Positions 16,184 to 27,326 of a stretch of DNA of 28,662 nucleotides are shown here, piece by piece; the stretch's first letter is position 1; each line of letters starts with the position of its first letter. The stretch lies in NCBI GenBank assembly GCA_946494635.1, contig CAMMCS010000005.1, forward strand, positions 1 to 28,662. Reading direction: 5' to 3'. The notes under the pieces were generated by a model. It was given only the letters and a program-made list of their open reading frames with translations, searched no databases and was not told where the DNA came from. Made by a program: the position numbers and the translations under genes. The stretch comes from an uncultured Oscillibacter sp. (GTDB taxonomy: Bacteria; Bacillota; Clostridia; Oscillospirales; Oscillospiraceae).

Positions 16184-17263
16184 ATGAGACAGGCATATCG
16201 GCGCTGGGCCTGCGGCCTTCTGGCGGCGCTGCTGGCGCTGCTGGCGGCCTGCGGCACTGCCGTATACATTGTGGACCCGTGCCTCTACTACCGGGTGCCG
16301 GACAAATGGCAGCCGGTGCTGTTCAACGAGCGGTATCAGATGGCGGGCCTGGCCAAAAATGTGGAGGCGGACACCGTGCTGATCGGGACCTCCATGACCG
16401 CCAATTACCGGGCCAGCTGGATCGAAGAGACCTTCGGCACCACCGGGGTGCGGCTGACCCTGCCCGACGGATACTACAGCGAGTTTGACCAGATCGTGGA
16501 GCTGCTGTTCCGCACCCGGGACCGGGAGCGGGTGATCTTCGGCATGGACCTGAACACCCTGGTCCGGGATGAGAGCGGCCTGACCGGGGCCATGCCGGCC
16601 TATCTGTACAACGGGACGCCGCTGGATGACATTCAGTACCTCCTCAACAAGGACGCCCTGTACTACAGCGCCTACACCCTGCTGGAAAACCTGCGGGGGC
16701 GGGGGGACAGCCTGGACGAGGGCTTTACCTGGGATCAGACCATCTGGTGGAACCATATCGCCGCCCTTGAGCGCTATCAGCGGCCTCCCGCTTCAGAGAC
16801 GCTGCTTTCCGCGGACGCCTATCAGGATCAGGCGGCCGCCAATCTGGCGGTGGTGGAGGGCTGGATCACCGCCCATCCGGACACGGAGTTTGATATTTTT
16901 CTCCCGCCCTACAGCATCCTCTTCTGGGACAAGTCCATCCGGGAGGGAACTGCGGAGGCGATGTTCTCCGCCATCCGCCAGGCGGGGGAGACGCTGCTGC
17001 AATATGACAATGTGAAATTTTACGGCTATTTGATGGACGCGGAGATCGTCACCAACCTGGACAACTACTGTGATTACATCCACCACTCCGGTGAAGTCTG
17101 CCGGCAGGTCCTCGCGATGCTTCAGGCGGGGGAGGGGCAGCTGACGACAGAAAATTTGGAGGAGACCCTGGCCGGCTGGCGGGAATTTGTGGTAAACTAT
17201 CACTACGATCAGCTCTGGGACGAGGGCTACTGGATCCAGTGGAACCAGGACCGGGGGCTGTAG
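16184..17263 (+). CDS. SGNH/GDSL-like partner of the MBOAT acyltransferase
   Basis: A 359-residue exported or membrane-anchored protein. The N-terminus has a hydrophobic segment (residues about 9-30) containing LAAC, which might be a lipobox, though a plain signal anchor is also possible. VLIGTSM (Ser70) fits the nucleophile block of SGNH hydrolases, and DYIHHS (Asp297, His300) fits the C-terminal DxxH block. Family members next to MBOAT proteins (AlgJ/AlgX/DltD-like) accept the acyl group outside the membrane and place it on the polymer. GAGGAGG in the MBOAT stop region serves as ribosome-binding site, and the ten-base gap implies co-translation. Assignment as catalytic partner is inferred from motifs and adjacency. 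Confidence 0.82.
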   Translation: MRQAYRRWACGLLAALLALLAACGTAVYIVDPCLYYRVPDKWQPVLFNERYQMAGLAKNVEADTVLIGTSMTANYRASWIEETFGTTGVRLTLPDGYYSEFDQIVELLFRTRDRERVIFGMDLNTLVRDESGLTGAMPAYLYNGTPLDDIQYLLNKDALYYSAYTLLENLRGRGDSLDEGFTWDQTIWWNHIAALERYQRPPASETLLSADAYQDQAAANLAVVEGWITAHPDTEFDIFLPPYSILFWDKSIREGTAEAMFSAIRQAGETLLQYDNVKFYGYLMDAEIVTNLDNYCDYIHHSGEVCRQVLAMLQAGEGQLTTENLEETLAGWREFVVNYHYDQLWDEGYWIQWNQDRGL

Positions 17264-17284
17264 GGATACCCTTTAGATGGAACA

Positions 17285-17362
17285 TCCTCGGGCGGAGCAG
17301 CTCCGCCCTGCGGCAAGGTTTTGGCTGCGCCAAAACGCTTGGACGCGCGTCCGCGCGAGGCA
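17285..17362 (-). mobile_element. core-type repeat element upstream of the first lepA start
   Basis: A partial relative of the inserts at mutS, mutL and hfq, reading on the minus strand. The core is at 17314-17341 (minus-strand CAAGCGTTTTG … CAAAACCTTG). It is flanked by GGGCGGAG/CTCCGCCC (17290-17308) on one side and the perfect palindrome GGACGCGCGTCC (17341-17352) on the other. It ends directly against the sequence GCGTGGACTTGC that begins the first lepA copy. Unlike the other cases I see no flanking duplication attributable to this unit. Confidence 0.5.
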
Positions 17363-17470
17363 GCGTGGACTTGCCCAAGGAGGTTTTTACAGAGTATGAC
17401 AAAACAGAGCAACATCCGAAATTTCAGTATCATCGCCCATATCGACCGCGTCGGCGCAAAGTCCGCTTGA
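17363..17470 (+). pseudogene. truncated first copy of the lepA start (24-codon leader ORF)
   Basis: Bases 17363-17447 repeat 17607-17689, covering the upstream GCGTGGACTTGC, the ribosome-binding site (AAGGAGG) and 17 codons. The ORF from ATG 17396 encodes MTKQSNIRNFSIIAHID, then leaves the lepA sequence just before the P-loop and stops after RVGAKSA at 17468-17470. Within the 17 codons there are four base differences from lepA, all synonymous (Asn AAT/AAC, Phe TTC/TTT, Ser AGT/TCT). It cannot bind GTP. It has a good ribosome-binding site and may be translated as a short leader. Confidence 0.75.
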
Positions 17471-17606
17471 CTCCGCTTCCGCCTTGCGGCGAAAGCTGCG
17501 TCCGCTCCCTTGCACCTCCTTTCCCCGCAAAATCTTGGATTTTGCGGGGCCCCCGTTTATGATTTGAATTTACGGCGCTTCGCGCCGGGCCCGCACAGCG
17601 GGCCTG
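17448..17606 (-). mobile_element. hairpin-rich insert between two copies of the lepA start
   Basis: A 159-base insert, read on the minus strand from lepA outward. It has GGCCCGC/GCGGGCC (17588-17604) and GGCGC/GCGCC (17574-17586), forming a head resembling that at hfq (CCCGGCGCGAAGCG against CCCGGCGCGAAAGCG). An AT-rich stretch and a perfect 12-bp stem CCCCGCAAAATC/GATTTTGCGGGG (17523-17549) follow, with an unpaired region running to the truncated copy. It lacks the AAGCGTTTTGC core and the CCCC/GGGG tail hairpin. It shares a 15-base string, GCGGGGCCCCCGTTT, with the hfq insert (17544-17558 and 9486-9500). I treat it as a related but distinct subtype. Confidence 0.5.
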
Positions 17607-17637
17607 GCGTGGACTTGCTGATGGAGGATTTCCGTAT

Positions 17638-19443
17638 ATGACAAAACAGAGCAACATCCGAAACTTTTCTATCATCGCCCATATCGACCACGGCAAGTCC
17701 ACGCTGGCGGACCGGCTGCTGGAGAAGTGCAACGCCGTCTCCGCCCGGGAGATGGAGTCCCAGCTGCTGGACAACATGGACCTGGAGCGGGAGCGGGGCA
17801 TCACCATCAAGGCCCGGGCGGTGAAGCTGACCTACCACGCCCAGGACGGGGAGGACTATGAGCTGAACCTCATCGACACCCCGGGCCACGTAGACTTCAA
17901 CTACGAGGTGTCCCGGTCCCTGGCCGCCTGCGAGGGCGCTGTGCTGGTGGTGGACGCCACCCAGGGGGTGGAGGCCCAGACCCTGGCCAACACGTATCTC
18001 GCCATGGAGCATGATTTGGAGATCCTGCCGGTGTTCAACAAGATCGACCTGCCAGCGGCGGACCCCGCCAAGGCCAAGCAGGAGGTGGAGGACATCATTG
18101 GCCTGCCGGCCCTGGACGCGCCGGAGATCTCCGCCAAAATGGGCACCAACATCGAGGCGGTGCTGGAGGACATCGTGAAGAACGTGCCGCCTCCCAAGGG
18201 AGACCCGGAGGCGCCCCTGAAGGCATTGATTTTCGACAGCCAGTACGACTCCTACAAGGGCGTCATCGTCTACTTCCGGATTATGGAGGGCACCCTCCGC
18301 ACCGGACAGCAGGTGAAGATGATGGCCTCCGGCGCGTCCTATCAGGTGGTGGAGTGCGGCCATCTGCTGCCCCTGGGCATGGAGCCCTGCAATCAGCTCC
18401 AGGCCGGGGAGGTGGGCTATTTCACCGCCTCCATCAAGAACGTGAAGGACACCCGGGTGGGCGACACGGTCACTGATGCGGCCAATCCCACCAGTCAGGC
18501 CCTGCCCGGCTACCGGCCGGTTCAGCCCATGGTCTACTGCGGCATCTATACGGAGGACGGCTCCAAGTACCCGGACCTGCGGGACGCTCTGGAGAAGCTC
18601 CAGCTGAACGACGCATCCCTGTCCTTCGAGCCGGAGAGCTCCGTGGCCCTGGGCTTCGGCTTCCGGTGCGGCTTTTTGGGCATGCTCCACATGGAGGTCA
18701 TCCAGGAGCGGCTGGAGCGGGAGTTCGACCTGGATCTGGTGACCACCCTGCCCTCCGTCATCTACCATGTGTACAAGACCGACGGCACACAGGTGTCCGT
18801 GGACAACCCCCACAACTACCCGGACCCGGCGGTGATCGAGCACGCGGAGGAGCCCTACGTCAAGGTGAACATCATCGCCCCCAACGAGTATGTGGGCAAC
18901 ATCATGCCCATGTGCCAGGACCGCCGGGGCGAGTTCAAGGACATGCAGTACCTGGACACCAATCTGGTGGAGCTCCACTACCAGATGCCCCTGAACGAGA
19001 TCATCTACGACTTCTTCGACGCCCTGAAGGCCAACACCAAGGGCTATGCGTCCCTGGACTATGAGCTCTCCGGCTACCGGCCCAGCGAGCTGGTGAAGGT
19101 GGATTTGAAGCTGAACGGGGAGATGGTGGACGCCCTGAGCTTCATCGCCCACAAGGACAAGGCGTACCCCCGGGCCCGGCGGCTGTGTGAGAAGCTGAAG
19201 GAGAATATCCCCCGGCAGCTGTTCGAGGTGCCGGTCCAGGCGGCCATCGGCGGCCGGGTCATCGCCCGGGAGACCGTGAAGGCCATGCGGAAGGACGTGC
19301 TGGCCAAGTGCTACGGCGGCGACATCACCCGGAAGAAAAAGCTGCTGGAAAAGCAGAAGGAGGGCAAAAAGAAGATGCGCTCCCTGGGCTCTGTCCAGAT
19401 CCCGACGGAGGCATTTTTGGCCGTCCTTAAGCTGGATGAGTGA
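17638..19443 (+). CDS. lepA: elongation factor 4 (LepA), ribosome-associated GTPase
   Basis: EF4/LepA is a translational GTPase acting on ribosomes during initiation or stress. The 601-residue product is full length. The G-domain motifs are AHIDHGKST (14-22), DTPGHVDF (from Asp80) and FNKIDLP (around 133-139). Beyond the EF-G-like domains the LepA-specific C-terminal domain is present, with CYGGDITRKKKLLEKQKEGK and the closing VQIPTEAFLAVLKLD. GGAGGA precedes the ATG at 17638. The first 17 codons and the leader are duplicated at 17363-17447. A bidirectional terminator follows 27 bases after the stop. Confidence 0.97.
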   Translation: MTKQSNIRNFSIIAHIDHGKSTLADRLLEKCNAVSAREMESQLLDNMDLERERGITIKARAVKLTYHAQDGEDYELNLIDTPGHVDFNYEVSRSLAACEGAVLVVDATQGVEAQTLANTYLAMEHDLEILPVFNKIDLPAADPAKAKQEVEDIIGLPALDAPEISAKMGTNIEAVLEDIVKNVPPPKGDPEAPLKALIFDSQYDSYKGVIVYFRIMEGTLRTGQQVKMMASGASYQVVECGHLLPLGMEPCNQLQAGEVGYFTASIKNVKDTRVGDTVTDAANPTSQALPGYRPVQPMVYCGIYTEDGSKYPDLRDALEKLQLNDASLSFEPESSVALGFGFRCGFLGMLHMEVIQERLEREFDLDLVTTLPSVIYHVYKTDGTQVSVDNPHNYPDPAVIEHAEEPYVKVNIIAPNEYVGNIMPMCQDRRGEFKDMQYLDTNLVELHYQMPLNEIIYDFFDALKANTKGYASLDYELSGYRPSELVKVDLKLNGEMVDALSFIAHKDKAYPRARRLCEKLKENIPRQLFEVPVQAAIGGRVIARETVKAMRKDVLAKCYGGDITRKKKLLEKQKEGKKKMRSLGSVQIPTEAFLAVLKLDE

Positions 19444-19470
19444 CACATGTCATCCTGCACAGGAAATCGA

Positions 19471-19513
19471 TAAAATACCGGGAGGCGGCCAAACAGGCCG
19501 CCTCCCGATTTTG
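19471..19513. terminator. bidirectional terminator between lepA and the convergent XRE gene
   Basis: A 12-bp perfect stem CGGGAGGCGGCC/GGCCGCCTCCCG (19479-19490 and 19496-19507) has a five-base loop. It is flanked by AAAAT on the left and ATTTT on the right, so it can terminate transcripts from both sides. It sits exactly between two convergent genes. Confidence 0.92.
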
Positions 19514-19528
19514 CTGCGTATCCGATTT

Positions 19529-20455
19529 TTATGAGACGGTCAGCCGCAGCAGGAGAAACCGCGCTCCGTCATCCACCTGGGGTTCTTCCACCGCCCCGGT
19601 CCACTCCGGAGGAACGTAGTTCACCGACACCTGACCGTCCGGCCCCTGGTGCACGGTCTCCTCCGTGGGAAGGGACCAGCAGGCCAGCACGGCTCCGTAT
19701 TCCGGGTCTATCTCACATGTCTCATTTAGAGCGCTCATCGTATATCCCAAGTCCAGAGCGGGAACTTCATCCAGTGTACTCTGCCAGGTTCCCGGATCCA
19801 GGGAGACCGTCAGCTCCATGGTCAGCGGCGCCTTCCCCCTCTGGTAGGAGAATCCAAGGGGCTGACGCCGGGGAGCGGAGGGGTCATAGGCCTCTGCCAC
19901 CGGCCAGGTACGGATCAGACCTTCAGACGTCCAGTACTCCAGCTGAACCTGATAGCACGCTGCCCCGTCCGCCACGGTCAGGTCATAGAGATAGACGTCG
20001 GAAAGGCCTGCGGCCCGGGTAGCCAGGATCTGCTGCTCGGTACGCTCTATAGGGGAGATCACTGTCACAGGCTGGGGCAGCAGCTCGGTACGGTTTTTCA
20101 CATACCAGGCTCCGCCTCCCAGGACCAGAGCCAGCAGCACCCCCAGACAGGCCAGGGCTGCCGTCCGCCACCGGCGCACCTTCCCGCCCAGCTGGGCGGG
20201 AAGGATTCGCAGGGAGTCCCGCAGCAGCTCATCTCCCGGCGCCTCCCCCCGTGTCCCGGAGAGCAGCTCGGACACCGTGAGCCCCAGGCAGTCCCCCAGG
20301 GGCTCCAGCAGGGCCAGGTCGGGGAAATTCAGACCCCGCTCCCACTTGCTCACTGCCTGGGCGGACACATGGAGAACCTGGGCAAGCCCCTTCTGGGTCA
20401 GGCCCTTTTCCTTCCGGGCCTGGGTAATGAGCCTTCCGGTCTTTTGGGCGTCCAT
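19529..20455 (-). CDS. XRE-type HTH regulator with one membrane segment and extracytoplasmic domain
   Basis: A 308-residue protein. An N-terminal XRE helix-turn-helix (residues 5-66, with ARKEKGLTQKGLAQVLHVSA and QAVSKWERGLNFP) is joined by a short linker to a single membrane segment at about 98-119. A C-terminal portion of roughly 185 residues, probably outside the cytoplasm, follows and matches nothing I recognise. Membrane-bound XRE proteins of this build often sense surface conditions. The start at 20455 is chosen because AGGAGGTGAG precedes it; the reading frame stays open far upstream but without a comparable site. A clear promoter with palindromes lies just upstream. The gene stands alone between lepA (convergent) and carA (divergent). 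Confidence 0.85.
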   Translation of the reverse strand: MDAQKTGRLITQARKEKGLTQKGLAQVLHVSAQAVSKWERGLNFPDLALLEPLGDCLGLTVSELLSGTRGEAPGDELLRDSLRILPAQLGGKVRRWRTAALACLGVLLALVLGGGAWYVKNRTELLPQPVTVISPIERTEQQILATRAAGLSDVYLYDLTVADGAACYQVQLEYWTSEGLIRTWPVAEAYDPSAPRRQPLGFSYQRGKAPLTMELTVSLDPGTWQSTLDEVPALDLGYTMSALNETCEIDPEYGAVLACWSLPTEETVHQGPDGQVSVNYVPPEWTGAVEEPQVDDGARFLLLRLTVS

Positions 20456-20474
20456 GGCCTCACCTCCTGTCCCC

Positions 20475-20503
20475 AGTATAGCCCGCCGGAGACCGTTTGG
20501 CAA
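20475..20503 (-). promoter_or_regulatory. promoter of the membrane XRE gene with overlapping palindromes
   Basis: On the minus strand TTGCCA (20503-20498) and TATACT (20480-20475) are 17 bases apart, matching consensus at 5 of 6 and about 5 of 6 positions. The -35 box lies inside GTTTG-G-CAAAC (20495-20505). A second inverted repeat CAACC/GGTTG (20505-20517) adjoins it. These are plausible operators, perhaps for the XRE protein itself. Confidence 0.65.
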
Positions 20504-20520
20504 ACAACCTGGGGTTGATT

Positions 20521-20750
20521 CCCGCCTTCCCGCCCGGGGCCGCCGAAAGATCCGGGGGGAGGCGGCGCCCTTCCGGGCCGGCTGTCTCACCCCCGCTGCC
20601 GGTGCGCTGGGGACTCCCGCGCCAAAGGCCGGCGGCAGCCATCTGCCGGGGCCGCCGCGGCGGGGCAGCAGGAAAAAGGGCGACCTTTGCGAAAATGCAC
20701 AAAAAGTAATACCTCCCATTCGGGAAAACTCTACCGCTCCCGCGGGGAGA
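20521..20750. other. GC-rich gap between the divergent XRE and carA promoters
   Basis: The 380-base gap 20456-20835 contains the two divergent promoters at its ends. The middle part (20521-20750) is GC-rich with short GCCGCC/GGCGGC pairings. I see no gene, no clear terminator and none of the core repeat elements found elsewhere in the window. Confidence 0.5.
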
Positions 20751-20754
20751 GGGA

Positions 20755-20783
20755 TTGACGGATCTGTCAAAAAACGGCATAAT
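20755..20783 (+). promoter_or_regulatory. sigma-A type promoter of carA-carB/dapF
   Basis: TTGACG (20755-20760) and CATAAT (20778-20783) are separated by 17 bases; each matches consensus at 5 of 6 positions. Transcription would begin around 20790, about 45 bases upstream of carA. An imperfect palindrome AAAACC-TAATAG-GGTTTT (20784-20801), followed by Ts, overlaps the expected start. It could be an operator or a start-site effect; it is too weak to call a terminator or a PyrR leader. Confidence 0.75.
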
Positions 20784-20835
20784 AAAACCTAATAGGGTTT
20801 TTTACGGCCAGCGGGCCGGAGAATGGGAGGCTCAC

Positions 20836-21899
20836 ATGAAAAAAGGGTATCTGGTATTGCAGGACGGCCAGGTGTTCGAGGGGTACCGGTTCGGAGCCCC
20901 GGCGGACGCTGTGGGGGAGCTGGTGTTCACCACCGGCATGTGCGGCTATATCGAGACGCTGACGGATCCCAGCTACGCGGGGCAGATCGTCATGCAGACC
21001 TATCCCCTCATCGGCAACTACGGGATCATTCCGGAGGACTTTGAGGGCGAGTGCTGTGTCCGGGGCTATGTGGTGCGGGAATGGTGCGGGGAGCCGTCCA
21101 ATTTCCGCTGCCAGGGAGACCTGGACACTTTTTTAAGGGAACGGCACGTCCCCGGCCTCTGGGGGGTAGACACCCGGGAGCTGACCCGCATCATCCGGGA
21201 GCACGGCGTCATGAACGCGGCCATCTGCGATGAGATCCCGGCGGACCTGACCGCGGTAAAGACCTACACCGTCACCGGCGTGGTGGAGGCGGTCACCTGC
21301 AAAGAACCCTCCGTCCACCCGGCGGAGGGGGAGGAGCGGTTCCGGGTCAGCCTGCTGGACTACGGCGCCAAGCGCAACATCGTCCGGGAGCTGCAGCGGC
21401 GGGGCTGCACCGTCACCGTCCTGCCGGCAAACACCGGCGCGGAGGACGTCCTGGCGGGAAATCCCGACGGGGTCATGCTCTCCAACGGCCCCGGGGATCC
21501 GGCGGAGAACACCTACCAGATCGAGCAGATCAAAAAGCTGCTGGGCAGGGTTCCCCTGTTCGGCATCTGCCTGGGCCACCAGCTGACGGCCCTGGCGGTG
21601 GGGGGCAGCACCTATAAGCTGAAATACGGCCACCGGGGCGTCAACCAGCCCGTCCGGGACCTGAACGGCGTCCGCACCTACATCACCAGCCAGAACCACG
21701 GCTATGCCGTGGACGGCGGCAGCGTGAAGGTGGGGAAGGTCCGCTTCGTCAATGCCAACGACGGCACCTGCGAGGGCATCGACTACCCAGACCTGCGGGC
21801 CTTTACGGTCCAGTTCCACCCGGAGGCCTGCACCGGCCCCAAGGACACGGCGTTTCTCTTCGACCAATTTGTAGACCTGATGAAAGGGGGTGACCGGTA

Positions 21900-21900
<1 letters not shown>
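20836..21900 (+). CDS. carA: carbamoyl phosphate synthase small (glutaminase) subunit
   Basis: CarA hydrolyses glutamine and channels ammonia to CarB for carbamoyl phosphate synthesis, feeding pyrimidine and arginine pathways. The 354-residue protein has the CarA N-terminal domain (FGAPADAVGELVFTTGMCGY, ETLTDPSYAGQIV). The class I amidotransferase domain has catalytic Cys245 in FGICLGHQ and His328/Glu330 in FHPEA. GGGAGG precedes the ATG at 20836. Its stop overlaps the carB start by one base (TAATG at 21898-21902), so the subunits are translationally coupled. Confidence 0.97.
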
Positions 21901-25931
<4,031 letters not shown>

Positions 25932-25940
25932 CCACGCGGG

Positions 25941-25973
25941 CAGCCCCGGCATCCCATACGGATGCCGGGGCTG
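25941..25973 (+). terminator. strong hairpin after carB-dapF
   Basis: CAGCCCCGGCATCC (25941-25954) pairs perfectly with 25960-25973, a 14-bp stem with a five-base loop, starting ten bases after the stop. The following sequence is TAAAATTT, only weakly T-rich, but the stem is long and the position fits an operon terminator. Confidence 0.8.
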
Positions 25974-26013
25974 TAAAATTTCTGTAAGGATTTGAAAAGC
26001 CTGCCGCTTTGGA

Positions 26014-26062
26014 TTGACAGAGACCGCCGCAGCCGGTTAGAATGAAGAAAACCGGCTGCGGC
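26014..26062 (+). promoter_or_regulatory. promoter with a 13-bp perfect inverted repeat bracketing the -10 box
   Basis: TTGACA (26014-26019, perfect -35) and TAGAAT (26038-26043, 5 of 6) are 18 bases apart. GCCGCAGCCGGTT at 26026-26038 and its exact reverse complement at 26050-26062 lie on each side of the -10 region, 24 bases apart from start to start. Only the right arm would be in the transcript, since initiation is expected near 26050. The repeat is therefore better explained as a DNA operator for a dimeric or tetrameric repressor than as an RNA hairpin. Confidence 0.75.
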
Positions 26063-26085
26063 CGCAGAGAGGAAAGGAGCACACC

Positions 26086-26766
26086 ATGGAATATCAAATT
26101 CAGGGCGACACCCTGCCCGTCGTCATCTGCCAGCTGAACGCAGGCGAGGCCATGATCACCGAGCGGGGCAGCATGAGCTGGATGAGCCCCAATATGAAGA
26201 TGGAAACCGGAACCAACGGCGGGCTGGGCAAGGCTCTGGGGCGGATGTTCTCCGGGGACTCCATCTTCCAGAACCGCTACACCGCCCAGGGCGGCCCCGG
26301 CATGATCGCCTTCGCCTCCAGCTTCCCCGGCAGCATCCGGGCCTTCAACATCGCCCCGGGACGGGAGCTGATCGTTCAGAAGAGCGGCTTCCTGGCCAGC
26401 GAGGAGACGGTGCGGCTGTCTGTGTTTTTCCAGAAAAAGCTGGGGGCCGGATTTTTCGGCGGAGAGGGCTTCATCATGCAGAAGCTCTCCGGCAGCGGCG
26501 TGGCCTTTGCGGAATTTGACGGGCATGTGGTGGAGTATGACCTGGCACCCGGCCAGTCCATCGTGGTGGACACAGGATATCTGGCGGCCATGGAGGCCAC
26601 CTGCTCCATGGAGATCCAGACGGTGCCCGGGGTGAAGAATATGGTATTCGGCGGCGAGGGCATCTTCAACACAGTGGTCACCGGCCCGGGCCGCATTTAT
26701 CTCCAGACCATGCCCATCTCCCAGGTGGCCGGCGTCCTGCGCCCCTTCATGCCTGCGGCGAAGTGA
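26086..26766 (+). CDS. AIM24 / TIGR00266 family protein
   Basis: A 226-residue beta-rich protein of the AIM24 (TIGR00266) family, which has no firmly known function in bacteria. It begins MEYQIQGDTLPVVICQLNAG, with SMSWMSPNMKMET, then a central glycine-rich AGFFGGEGFIMQKLSGSG. It ends with VFGGEGIFNTVVTGPGRIYL and LQTMPISQ, all recurring features of the family. No signal peptide or membrane segment is evident. AAAGGAG precedes the ATG. It is a single-gene unit: its own promoter with a strong inverted repeat lies upstream and a bidirectional terminator lies directly downstream. Confidence 0.9.
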   Translation: MEYQIQGDTLPVVICQLNAGEAMITERGSMSWMSPNMKMETGTNGGLGKALGRMFSGDSIFQNRYTAQGGPGMIAFASSFPGSIRAFNIAPGRELIVQKSGFLASEETVRLSVFFQKKLGAGFFGGEGFIMQKLSGSGVAFAEFDGHVVEYDLAPGQSIVVDTGYLAAMEATCSMEIQTVPGVKNMVFGGEGIFNTVVTGPGRIYLQTMPISQVAGVLRPFMPAAK

Positions 26767-26789
26767 ACAGCCTGCCGCCTTACATCATG

Positions 26790-26827
26790 AAAAAACCGGA
26801 CCGCCCGTCAGGGCGGCCCGGTTTTTT
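26790..26827. terminator. bidirectional terminator after the AIM24 gene
   Basis: AAAAAACCGG and CCGCCC (26790-26806) pair with GGGCGG and CCGGTTTTTT (26811-26827), with one A-C mismatch at 26800/26817 and a four-base GTCA loop. As before and Ts after the GC stem allow termination in both directions. Confidence 0.93.
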
Positions 26828-27326
26828 GCCATGGGGGAAGGGCCTGCCTGCCGACCCTGATGGCGGTCCGGGCGGCGGCGTGTATGGCACCGTTCCTCTT
26901 GACTGCTGACTGGTTTGGGCTCTGCTGCTCGAGACTGCCGTTCCGGGTCTTACGCCCACGAATCCAAGCGGCCCAATGAGAAAAACCGTTGCCGCAGTCA
27001 ATGAAAAGAAGATCTTGGCTGCAGGAATACAGGCGAGGGACAATGCCCGTACGCCAAATGGTGATTCCTCCTGTCAATTGCTTTTTTGGGGTCGATTTGG
27101 ATAGCCTCCCGGATCAATTTTTGCTTTCTCAATTCAAACATCCCCTCATGGCCGTCTCCGATAAAGCCTTCGGAGGCACCTGGCAACGGGGGTTTTTCAT
27201 GGAAGTATTCCATCCGGGTCAGAGGATGGGCCGGGGAGAGAAACAGCAGGGATTTATTCAAATTAATGATGATGCTATAGAATACATCTATCAAAGACAA
27301 ATCCCGGGCAATCAAATTGTGCAGAT
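26828..27326. other. about 500 bases without a convincing gene, partly AT-rich
   Basis: The stretch between the AIM24 terminator and the LysR gene contains several open frames: 27036 residues-scale frames are not seen, but a 115-codon frame runs at 26989-27336 (plus), and frames of 142 codons (26998-27426) and 89 codons (26808-27077) run on the minus strand. None has a good start site or a family motif I can recognise, and they overlap each other. From about 27060 the sequence is clearly more AT-rich than the coding DNA around it. It could be the remains of a decayed or transferred gene. I cannot name one. Confidence 0.4.

Noticed and set aside
20456..20770. Extension of the minus-strand XRE protein to 413 residues
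   Set aside because: The HTH normally begins near residue 5, and AGGAGGTGAG precedes the ATG at 20455. The extension would also cross that gene's own promoter.
20784..20835. PyrR-type attenuator in the carA leader
   Set aside because: The leader is only about 45 bases and holds one weak A-T-rich palindrome. There is no terminator/antiterminator pair or PyrR-binding loop that I can recognise.
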